Source: Amoebophrya sp. A120 (taxonomy: Eukaryota; Sar; Dinophyceae; Syndiniales; Amoebophryaceae). From it: a DNA stretch of 64,000 nucleotides. The notes beneath the pieces were generated by a model. It made no database searches and was not told where the DNA came from. It saw only the letters and a program-made list of their open reading frames with translations. A program made the position numbers and the translations under genes. Location of the stretch: assembly GCA_905178155.1 (NCBI GenBank), contig CAJINV010000005.1:7122989-7186988 (forward strand). The letters are read 5' to 3'. Below, one piece after another: positions 50,601 to 62,600 of this stretch; the stretch's first letter is position 1; each line of letters opens with the position of its first letter.

Positions 50601-53600
50601 TCACGCTGTTTGGACAAAGAAAAAGACTGCTCCTGTCGTGCTATTCATCTGGCAGCTCGTTGCATCCCCCTAAACAGGGTTGCAACCGGTCTCATTTGCC
50701 TACTCCCCAACACAGGCCTTACCTGCCCTACATTTTATGTATTGCAAATTTTTCGATTTTGCCGATTTCGATTCTGACACATCCATATTCGATGTGGAAT
50801 CGCAGGAAAAGTGGTATTTCCTGGCCGACGATACGACGGAGCAGGAAAATTTTTGTTTCGCGGAAGAAATGTTCCCAGAAAGCGACGACGATGAGGGTTC
50901 AACATCCCAGTCGTCTTCTTCTGGCGCTGCGTCAAGTAGTGACGGTGAGGAAAGAACTTTTTCGACGACGTCGAAGACCACCGGCATGTCTAGAAAAATC
51001 GCGCAGCAGCGGCGGAAAATCGAAAGACTGAACCGCAAAATCGAAAAGAAGAGAAAGGCCATGATCGAGCGCCCCATGGGCCCGACGCACGATATGCCCC
51101 ACATATGGAAGGCAAATATGTCTGGGTCTGGGAGATTCTGAGACTTGTCATGCACGTTTTGCGTGACCCATGAGGTCTGTGATGCATGCCGTAGCACCAC
51201 GGGTTTCTTGAGGGATTCTTGATGCCTATTCCCCATGACAAACGCCCTCTCCGCGTAGTAAAAATGAGAATCCTTTTGCTGCTCATGCAACACAAATTTT
51301 TTAGACATCCAAATGCAGCATCACAAGATGCATTCTTTTTCTTCCAGACTGAGACACTTTTGCATTTGATACCACAAGAATTTTGACAACGAGGAATTTT
51401 CCGCCCAGGGCCTGCAGTGGAACAAGTGTGGGCTGGACAGGGGCTCAACTTTGAACACAATGCTAGAAGATTTCACAGAGGTGAAATTTCTCACCGCGGT
51501 TGCGAGTGCAAAGTCCACCTCGAGTGACAGCAAGCACAAACTGTGCGGCAGCACGTTGCTGCCCCGACGCCTTGCGTTTGATCTGTTCCTCTTGCAGTTA
51601 TGGCCCAACTACGATATTCCCGTGCAATACGTTTTGAACGCAATCGGCGAGCCGGTGCTTATTTCGGTGAAATTAGGCCGGGAGTGGATTCGGATCGTGG
51701 ATATCAATCTGCAAGTGATCAACGATATCAAATGCAAATATCCCACCTGGATGTCTGGAAGAATGCAACTTGTGATGCTGAATTTGGATTCTACAAAAAT
51801 CTGTACGGCGTGAACAGCAAAAGAGGTCCAGTTTTTGCCACTGTGAGAGGGCATTTCATATGGGGTATAGGCATCAGGAAGCCCTCACAAAATCTGTGAT
51901 GCTAGAGCATGCGTCACAGACTTCAGGAGTCATGCTCTTTTGGCTGCATATAAGAAAAAAAAGTCCACCTATTTCAAGGGGCCGCACCCCGCTTTTTATG
52001 CCCGGCCCCGTTCCTGGCACACAGCGTGCTCCACGAGGCGGGCGCATAGACGGGCTCTTAGATCCGGCGACACTCATGTGGACATACTAAAGCTACATGA
52101 TGACAAACAAAAAATCCATCTTACAGCTACCGCTTCGCTTTGCAAGCACCGCAATCGAGGTAGTGCTGACCTGTTTTGTACCGTAATACGCAAATGTCTG
52201 ACAATTCAAAAAAACAAAACTATTTCATCTTCTCGTCGCCATCATAAGTACCTTAAGGTTCCGCACACCTCTATCTCTAGTTTCTTGTTGATTACTTCTC
52301 GCTCGTTCGGTCGCGCATGTGCGGTGCAGCCCGCTCAGAGTTTTTTGTTTTTCATGCGACTCTGCAGCCCTCACGCATAAATGTTTGCATGTTTCAAGTC
52401 CTTGGACTTTCATGGGCTCACGCACATCCGAGATCGGGGGGTGGGAGGGGGTCTCCAAGCAAGAAAAAAAATCCCCCCGAGTGGGAATCGGGAATAATAA
52501 AGTGCAAAGTGTGCATGACAAACCTTGCATCCTTCCAGACCCAGACATTTTTGCAAGTGATCAACGATTTCCGGGAAATGCAGCAGCTGATCCAAAGCCG
52601 GTGCTACAATCTATGGGACTTTCAAACGTTACATTCTCAACTGTTACATGATTTGTCATGCAAAACGAGCATCAACATCCACAAGGTGAAGCTGCTTCGC
52701 ATGACAAATTTTGCAAAGGCTAAATAGCACCTAAATCTGTGCGGAATTTGTAATGCTACAGGTGCAACCTCCCTGCTTTGACTTTTGCCGTTCTTGCATC
52801 ACGAATCCGTGTAACAGTTGAGAATGTAACAGCTGAGAACGCCATACAACCCGCGGGCGGGGCGGTACGAGACTGCGGAAGAAGAGGAGGACGTGCAAAA
52901 CGCTGTTCCTGTTGACGGTGACACCGACCAGACAAAATCTTCAAAAACGCAGTCCGAGGATGTTGATGCAGGAAAAAATGCCGTCGCAGTGGTCGCAGCG
53001 GGACAAGGCAGCCCAAGTAAGAACAAAGAGTCAAGAAGTTCTAAGGCGGATGCAGCAGCCGCGCAGCAGCAAACCTCTAATAGCTCTTGGTACTATCTGG
53101 AATACATCGGTTATGCGAAGAAAAAAGTGTTACAGTTAGTACACATTGTGTTGCGAGAGGACAAGCAAGACAGGCAACCTTTCTCATGCAGGAAATAATG
53201 CTTGCCAGCGTCATTTCATTTGTGCTTTCCCTTACAGTTGTCTGCGCATCACAGGTTTTCTATGCCATATGGAGCAAGAACTTTGTGATGCAGAATCTCC
53301 AACGAATGTGTAACTGCAGCATTTTTATTTTCGTGGGATATCGGCGGCGGCGTCTATTCCACCGGCGACAATGAATATTTCAACGAAAATGACATCCGCT
53401 TCCACTTTGTCGCCGACACTCTTCAGGATGACGACGAATTTAACCACTTGGACTACGACCCAACCGGGCGGAAAAAACGCCACAAAAAGCTCCGCTTGGA
53501 CATATGCATCGCAAATGCATCGTTCGTAGGAAAAATAATCGCATTACAAATTTTTCCAGAAACAAAAATAGAGAAGTTTGTCATGCTGCACAAGGTACAA

Positions 53601-56600
53601 CCGAAAGACATCTGTCATGCCCATGCGAGATTGCGATTATAACTACGAGTGCGATACAACTTTTCCACTGGATAGGAGAAGCACGCGTACAAAGTCCGGA
53701 AATTCGGCGCCGACAGCGTGATGGCTTATGAGATGAAGGGCGCGGCCGGTGCGAAGGGACGGCCCCGGGGCGGCATCGTGCCCGGCGCGCGGCCGGGGAG
53801 TGGGGGAGGGGCTGCTACTGGGATGAAAGGGATGAACAGCAAAGGAGCTGCAGAAAATGAAAATGACGAAGAGCTACAAGCGGATCATGAGCTGCAGCTC
53901 GCAGGTCATCCTGGTATGGGAGGGAAGAAAGGATCACTCTACGGCGGACCACCAGGAACATCTTCCAAGGGCAAAGGCAAACATCAGAACAACTTCCGGA
54001 CAACACCATCACAGCAGCAGCCACAAATGAACAAGCCTGCGGTCGTATCATTTGTAAAAACGTCCCCACCCCAGAGTTGTAATGTTAAAAATGTTTCTCA
54101 TGCGGAGACCCATGAGAAGCAGTTTCTTTTGGTGCTTTGCAATTTGTGATGCTCAAATACCCGTGGTATGCTAGCTCTGTGATGCTGCTGCAGTAGCTAA
54201 AGATGACTACATTGCGAGCCCAAATTTGTCATGCGCAACAGCCAAAGCCTGGTGATTTGTCTAGCAGAATTCCCATCTTGGCTCTGGGGTGGGGACGTTT
54301 TTGCTCACCATAGGTCGCTCTCGCAGCCGCTGCAGTAGATCCTGGCGAGTTTGGGGAGGATCAACTCGCGAAAGTGTATGAAGGTGTTGCGGGGGAAGCA
54401 GTGGACGAAAATGATTTTTTACCGGAAAGTAGAACTACATCAAGAAGTAGGCCGACGACGAATGGCGCTGGAACATATGGTGCCTCTTCTACGTCCGCTT
54501 TGAACTACGGTCACTTCGACTTGCCCGATGTGGAAGATTTTTACCACGGGATGTTGAACAGCGAAGATGAAGATCACTGCGACGATGATCAAGATTTTTC
54601 CGACTCAGATGCCGGCTCCACCTACTCCTTTCTCACCTCCACCTCCAACAACAGCTCGGACACGTCCGATTTCTCCCTGATAGGCAGCGATGAGGACGGG
54701 CAGGTCGTGCGCGACGTGGATAATCTATGAAATACAAATTTCCCGTACATGCACAAAATGCACGACAAATTTCGCTAACTACAGTGTCAAACTTGTCATG
54801 CTGAGTGAGGTTGAAGGCCAGTTTTGTCTTCATGCAGAGACAGCATTTGTACATCGTGTACGGGAAATTTACTGTGGATATAATCCAAATTTTGACGTGT
54901 CAAAAGTACCGGACACCTTACCCGCGTTGCTCCCGGAAAGGAATCTTGGGATCAAGAAGAGTTATGCACAGAAAAAAGCAGAGTTGCGGTTGAAGTATGA
55001 AAAGTCTTTGTCAACATCAACGAATTTCGTTGAAAATATTAAATGCAGCGACCACGACAAACAACAAGTTACTTCCTGGTCCGACAAGCTCACGCATTGG
55101 AGCCGCGTGACCCTCGAGCGCAAGAATGCGAAGACGCAGCGGCAGCTCGCCCGCAAGTTGAAGCGGGAGCGGCGAATCCGCGAAGCAAAGCAACTATCCT
55201 GTGCAAAAGTAATATCCTGCTCGTAGTAATCGCAATTTAATTATGCATGACAAATCTCTTCCTCAAGGTAAATCAGCATGAGAACAAATTCCTTTTGTCA
55301 TGCTTAGCAAATTTGTAATGCGGTTACTACTGCTAGTGCGATGCTTTTGCATTTCATAGCAGCGGGCGAAAAACCCGATGTGCTACGACTTGCGCACGTT
55401 TGGGGACTACATGCGGATGTATGGATGTGTCAGGATTGAAATCGACAAAGTTGAAATTACTATCTATTATATTCATGCGAAAGTAGAGGTCTACAGAGGA
55501 TAAAAGAGAGGTGGCCGAGAGGTCAAAAAGAGGCCGACAGAGGTAAAAAAGAGGTCGACAGAGGTGAAGAGGTGGCGCGGGAGGTCTTTCGAGAGGGAGA
55601 CCGAGAGGTGGCGCGAGTATAGCCCGCCGAAGGGTCCACCCTTTAGCGCCGCTGAAGCGCCTCGGAGGGTGCAGAGAGGTGGAAAGGAGGGCAAGCGAGA
55701 GGTGGGCAGAGGTGCCGAGAGGTTGCGCGAATAAGGCGGGACCTCTTGCGCACCCTCTCGGCGACCTCCCGGCCACCTCTGTAGCCCTCTGCCCGCGAGT
55801 ATAGCCCGACTATTAGCGGGGACCCCCGAGAGAGGTCAAAAAGAGGGGCCGCGAGAGGGTTCAAAAAACCCGAATCCGCCCGGCGCGCGGCCGATTTTTC
55901 TGGGGCTTTTTCATCGCGCAGGCCCACACCCTCTCGCGCTACCACCTCGCGCGCCCTCTCGCGCAGCCTCCCGCGTCACCCTCTCGCGCGTGATCAAAAA
56001 GGGACAGCGCGGCCCCCGTTCTATTTCAGTAGGCACCTACGCCGAGGCGGTTTCGCTTCGCCCCCAAGCTTCGTTGCGGCTGCTCCCTGCGCATAGCGCC
56101 GGAAGGCGCGGGAAGCGCGCAGGAAGCGCAGCGGGCTGAGATGACGCAAACCGCGCCGGTATTTCCCTCGAACTATCACGTCGCGCGCAAAGCCATGGTG
56201 TTGTTGCCCTGTCCGCAAATAGTCCTGCCCCGCCACAACAGCCGCTCGCCCCGGCGTCAGCCGGGGCATGGCTGGTAATTTGTAATGCATAAAATGCATG
56301 AGCCGAGGTACGTGTGTTGCAGAGCAGGCAAGTGAGGCCGATTGTGACCCTGTTTGGGGTTACAGCTCGAGCTGCTAAAGTAGCATGAGAAAATCGCTCT
56401 TCTTTGCCCAAACAGCATGACAAACTGGATTTAGGGACCACCGAAATTTGTCATGCGCCATTTGGCAACTGGGTTCCAATTGGCATCCATTTTATGCATT
56501 GCAAATTATTTCAACGCTGACGATTTCAAATCGGACGCTTCCATACGATGTGCAAAGAGATTATTGGTGAGGAAAAGAAGGAACTGAAGCGGAAGAAGTG

Positions 56601-59600
56601 GTACAAGCTGTGTCGAAAGGTGGTCCTGACCCGGGTTTTCAAACTCTGGAAAGGGGTGCAATTTCTGATCAGCACCGGAAAAATCCCGTCCCTCACCGAC
56701 GACGAGAGAGAGGAGAAAAAGCGCGAGATGAAAAAGGAAAAGGGGATACAAGAGCTGGAGAACGACGATGGTGCCGCTGGTTCGACAAGAACCACGATAG
56801 GTCTCTCACCAGCAAGCGGCAAGAGCGTTGCAAGTAGAGGACTACAACGTGGTCGGAAAAAAACCGAGAAGACGACTCCGAGAAGTACTTCTAGCGGGAA
56901 AAAGAGAAAGGTAAGGTTTGAAGATGAGGACGGAGATGAGAAGACCTCCAGCTCTCCTGGAGCTGTAGTATCCTCCGACGACGACTTACCGTCCGCGGCT
57001 TCAGAGAGGAGCAGCAGCAAAAATAGCAGCGATGAATCAAGCTCCACCAGTGACGAAGAATCTACATCGTCTGATGTTGACAGCTCAACGGGAGATTCGA
57101 AAAAGAAGAGGAAGAGCAAAGGAAAGATAACAAACGCAGACGGAACATCAACATCGACAGATTCTCAGCTGATGGGCCACGACCCTTCGCAAGGGATGAG
57201 CAATCGCGATGAAGATGAGAAACTGAAGGCGAGCGAAAGTACGGATCACCGAGACGCCGGGGGCTCTCTCGGCGGCACTGGGAATTACATGCACATGATT
57301 GGTTTGGACAACGTCTGCCGGTTTCGGCAAGCCCTGCAGCGAGTGATGAACAAATGCTCGCTGGCTACCGGGAACTACGTATCGGCGTACGTGAAAAAAC
57401 TGGAAGAGAAATTCGCGAAAGGGGAAATCGCAGCGGCGGGCGATGTATGCAATGCAAAAGCATCGCACCAGAGTATAGACTGCATTACAAATTGGCCCAG
57501 CATGATTGCAAATTGAATTTGTAACGCTGCTTCACCTTGAAAAAGCAATTTGTAATGCATAAATGCAATAGTAGTAGTACTACGAGTGCGATACTTTTGC
57601 GCAGGATACGATGAGGATCTCGAGGAGATCGTGGCCGGCGGTGGTGGAGAAGATTCACCAGCTCTTTTAGGAACGAGGAGGAATCCAAGCGACAAGAACG
57701 ACACACGACTTCTTACTCCAGAGGAGCTGAAAAGACTCGAGTCCGTATCCACTGTAAATTTTATCCTGTACATGTACAAGAAATGCTGTCTCTGCACGAC
57801 AAAACTTGCCTTGAATCGTAGTCAGCATGACAAGTTTGACACTCAAAGTTCGCGAAGTTTGTGATGCATTTTGTACATGTACGGGAGGGGAAATTTGTAT
57901 TGCATAGTCCGCAATTGCGTACGAGAAATTAAAGGGCACGATTCCCTGGCAGATGCGCACGAAGGCGACGCGGATGGACTTCGACGGCGAGAGCACGTTC
58001 GAGGAACTAGAGATATCAAATGCAAATATGTCTGGGTCAGGAAGAATGGAAGTTTGTCATGCTTGTCTGACATGACTCTCAAGTCTGTCATGCACGTTAC
58101 CCAAAAGCCCCACTTTTCTGTCATGCAGAAGCTCCCTTTGTCATGCAGAAAAGCCAAGACTGTAGCACCTCCAAAACTTCTCATGCTTGCCAGTCAATTG
58201 AGGCGTCCTGGTCTTTCTCAACCAGCATCACAAGTTTCCAGACCCAGACATTTTTGCAGTTCATAAGAGAGCCAGGGTTACCAAGTGTGCGAGGGTACGC
58301 TTTTTGGGACGAACGACGGGCTGTTTTCGATTACGGACAACGAAAGGATTCCGCGACTACCGTTGTCCATGACGTTTGAGGATCTGGCAAGGTTTCACAT
58401 TCCCGCCTGGCTGGAGCTCTTCAAAATCAAACAGCAATTTGGAAGCTGGTACGAATCCATGCGAGAATCCAACCAGTTTTCCCCCTTCGAACTCTCCCAG
58501 TACTGGAAACTGCACTGGCAAAAGTGCGTCAACCGACTGAACCAGCACTTCTGGATGTACGGGCTCAGCAAGGAGTGGTGGGAATTCTGCCTGTGTCAAG
58601 CGATCGAGCATTTGAAAGAACGGAAGCTGATCCATGCACACACGCGGGGACACGCCTACACCAAGCGGATTGCACTCTACTATCGCAAGCAGCACGCGGA
58701 AAAGAAAATCGACTGGACTTTGTGCGATCCGAGATCCTTCTATGCAAGACAAGGTCATTTTGATTTTCCCTGTACACGTACAAAATCAAAATGCATCTTC
58801 ACAAATTGCAACCCAAGATCAAGATGAACCACGTGGAGCATGCTGCTACCTGTCACGCTGAGCAGAATTCCTCGAATTGAAAGAAAAATTTGTCATGCAG
58901 AGATCGCATTTGCAGCTTTTGCACGTCGTGTACAGGAAGTTCATTATGTGGATACCATCCCCGAGCACCGGCTTTTACTTGTGAAGGAAGCCGTGCAGTT
59001 TGAGCAGAAATGGCAGTTGCACGTGAGGGAGGCAGAGCGAAGAGAGATCAGGCGCGAAAGCGGCTACAACGAGGGGGGAAAATTACCGGAGTTTGAATTC
59101 AGTTATGACCCGGAGTGGACGCCAGCTCCTCGTTCGACGATCCTCCGGGGCCGCCGGTCCTCGGGAAGTTTGAGTACAACGCAAGAGCAGCGACGCGAGA
59201 GTAGATTTCTGTTGCATGAAGATGAAGAAAGAAACGCAGCCTCGACAGCACACGAAGATGTGGGTCATCGTCGTGGCACTGAAATAAACAACTCCTCGGT
59301 AGCTCCTTACTCGCAAGAGCCACCAGAAGAAGTAGAGGATCAACGAGAACGAAGCGCCAGTACAAGTTCCACCGGAGCAGCAGCTGCATGTACTTCCTCA
59401 ACATTTGGCCCACCGTCTCAGCGCAGCAGCTCCACTCCGACGACCCCTCTGCTCGAAAAGTTTGTTTCAAAGTTGGAAGAGAAGAAAGACGCAAAAGACA
59501 AAGTAGAAGCCGCGCTGGCGAAAGAAAAGGAAATAAATCAAGTTCGAAAGGAAGAAGATGGGCGGGCGAAGACGAATTATCCGAGGAAAACGACGACTAC

Positions 59601-62600
59601 AACAGTGGAACACCACGACAAGGATGAAAATTCTGCAACTAATATTCCCTCTGCCCAGGAAATGTGGTACCAAGCTTTGCACCGGCGACCAGAGAAAGAA
59701 CAGGAGAAGCCTTTGCACCTGTATCCAGGGAAAAACAACCATTCCCATCCGTTTTATGCATGACAGACACTGGATTTTATGCCTTGTTTTGCATGACAAA
59801 CTGAATGGGGATGGTTTTTTTGTGGATAACCCGCGGTCGCTGCTGGATATCAATTTCCCGCTGACGGCGAATGAATATGGGAGTGCACAACTCCCCCTGG
59901 TTCGCCTTATTTGTAATGCGAAAGACCCAATCCACCTCTTGCTTTCAGGCACTGTTTGCATGACAAATTTTGGAACAACCTAAAACGGTGCTACAATTAT
60001 CCGTGTGCTGCAGATTTGTCATGCGAAAGGCCCATCTCTCCCGTTGCTTGTGTTGCTGCTCATGCACCTCAAATGAGGGGGAGGGGGAGTTGTGCACTTT
60101 CATAATGAATTCCACAGCATGGTACGGCGCGCGGTGCACATCCAGAACCCCGACACGGACAACTTTCCTCTCAATTTCACGAACTACACGACCTATGAGC
60201 TGCAAAAGCCTCGTACTAGGATAAAGTGCAATACAAATTACATCAGCATTACAAATTAAATTTGTAATGCGGTTTTGCCTCAAGAAAAAGATTTGTAATG
60301 CATAAAAGCAATTAGTACGAGTACGATACTTTTGCACAGGATACGACCTGCGAGAAGGTGAAATGGCGATCTGTGCCGGAAGACATCCGGAAAATTATCA
60401 AGGAGAAAAATCCCCCCTTCCCATAATATCAAAGCGGAAATCTGTGATGCAGATTTGTGGTCACAAAGCAGCTTTCTCATGCTAGGAGGGACGAGATGCG
60501 GACTGTAGTTCTGGGTGGCCTGGGAAGGCCTTGCATCTTCAGCATGACAGGAGGCAGCTGGAAGTGGGAAACAGCATGACAAATTGCCTGCAAGCGAGAC
60601 CACAGCTGCGGCTCGTGTTCTTGGCCTTCTGGCAAAACAAGTCGATTTGTGTACTCGTCAAATACAGCATCACAGATTTTGTTTCCGATACAGGGAGGAG
60701 GAGTTTTTCCTTTTGATAAAAATCATTCTGGAATGGGTGAAGCTCCAAGCGCCCATGTTTGTTTCCCACCGGGAATTATCAAATGAAAATATGTCTGGGT
60801 CTGGAAGAGTGAAACTTGTGATGCGCCTTTCAAAACACAGAAAAATCTCTCATGCATAGGTACTAGCAAAAGCTGCCCACTTTCTGTCGCCAAAATGGGG
60901 AATTCGTCATGCGGATTCGGCATTGCGGAAGCTTCTCGAAACCTGTGATGTTATTGCTTTCATGCCAGACCTTCTGTGTCATGCAAAAACAGCATGTTGA
61001 CTCTTCCAGAGGATCCAGACATTTTTAGATTTGATAGGAATTCTTTTTTCAGAATGACGCGAACATGTTGACGGACAGAGCCTTGCACGATTTGAGGGAA
61101 GGCAAGTGTTTCTTTTCCGAAGCACAGCAGGAAAACCTGCTGCAGGAGAAGCGGAAGAAGCATGATGATTTTAGTACGCATTCAACTACATTATCAGACC
61201 CAGACAGCGCAAGGAACACTGAAGATGCAAGAAACGCTCGGGATGACCGAGAAAACAGCACTCCTAGCTCTACTACTGTCCAGGAAGCTTTGGACAGCCC
61301 CTTCCTCCTGAAAGCCATGAATTGCAAAAGTATCGTACTCGTCTAAATGCATTGCAAATTTTCTCAGCATGAGAAGTGAAATTTGTAAATGCGGATTTAT
61401 CTTAAGAAAAAGATTTGTAATGCAAGACCTGCATTTATACAAGTGCGATACTTTTGCACAGGATAAAAGCCCTGGCCCAACAGTACTACGCGTACCTGCG
61501 GGGATATCCAAGGAAAAAAGTGTTACAATTACGCATTTGTAGTAAATTCAGCATCACAAATTTGCCTCGCATGATTGACGGAGGAAATTTGTAATGCAGA
61601 GATCATAGGGCAAATCAAAACACACACGAAACGCGACTCGCAAGCATTTTTAGCATGATAGAGGTCGTCTGTCTTGCATGTTTTGCAACACAATGTGTGA
61701 ATGTAACACTTTTTTCTGTCCATAGGGGAAAATTCGAAAAGCTCAGTAGCGACCCGGTTACCAGGCTATCCCACGAAAAAACTGTTTCACTGTAACGATT
61801 TTGCAAGTTTTGCATCACAAGTTTGTAGTTCTACACGACAGAGATGAAAATTTGCCATGCAAGATTCCTAAGGAAAAACACAGCTAAAAATCCACTGTCT
61901 TGCATGTGTAGCAAGACAAACACTATGCGAAATGCATTTTCCGCATGACAAGTTTACAGTGAAATATTTTTTGCTTGCGATACAGGCCCAAAGCCGCCGC
62001 GTATCGGATTCGAGCTGATTTAGTGGACCACCAGTTGCTGAGCTGTTGCGAAGATCATCATGTTGGACGAGTCGTGGATAGGAGTAGGACTACGACGGAG
62101 GAACATCAAAGCAAGGAACAACAGCTCGCCCTTGCCGCTGCAACCTCCTCTTCCTCGTGTGAAAATGGCATGACAAGTAACGATACTAATCCTAGTGCAG
62201 CTAATCGCACAACTAATTCTTCCTCTACTACCTTCCATCTCCTCGACCGTCACCCAAACAACTTCTTAACGCAAATGCGTTTCCCGAACGGGGACGAAAA
62301 TTTCGTAAATCCCAAGTTCGAGTTATCGAAAAGAAAATTTCCCCCTCCCCATATCACAACGAAATATCTGATGCTGGATTTGTGTACACAAGTTGCTGGA
62401 GAGCACTGTGGGCGCATATCAAGTGCGAGTAGCAGGGTTTTGGCTTTATACATAGGCACTTCTTAGCATGAAAAACGTCAGCATGACAAATAACCGCCTG
62501 CACAATGCGGCGGCTGTCTGCGGAGTTGCCTTCTTGCAAGACAGACACGATTTGCGACCACAAATCAGCATAACAAATTTCCAAAAGTATACCTTTTGTT

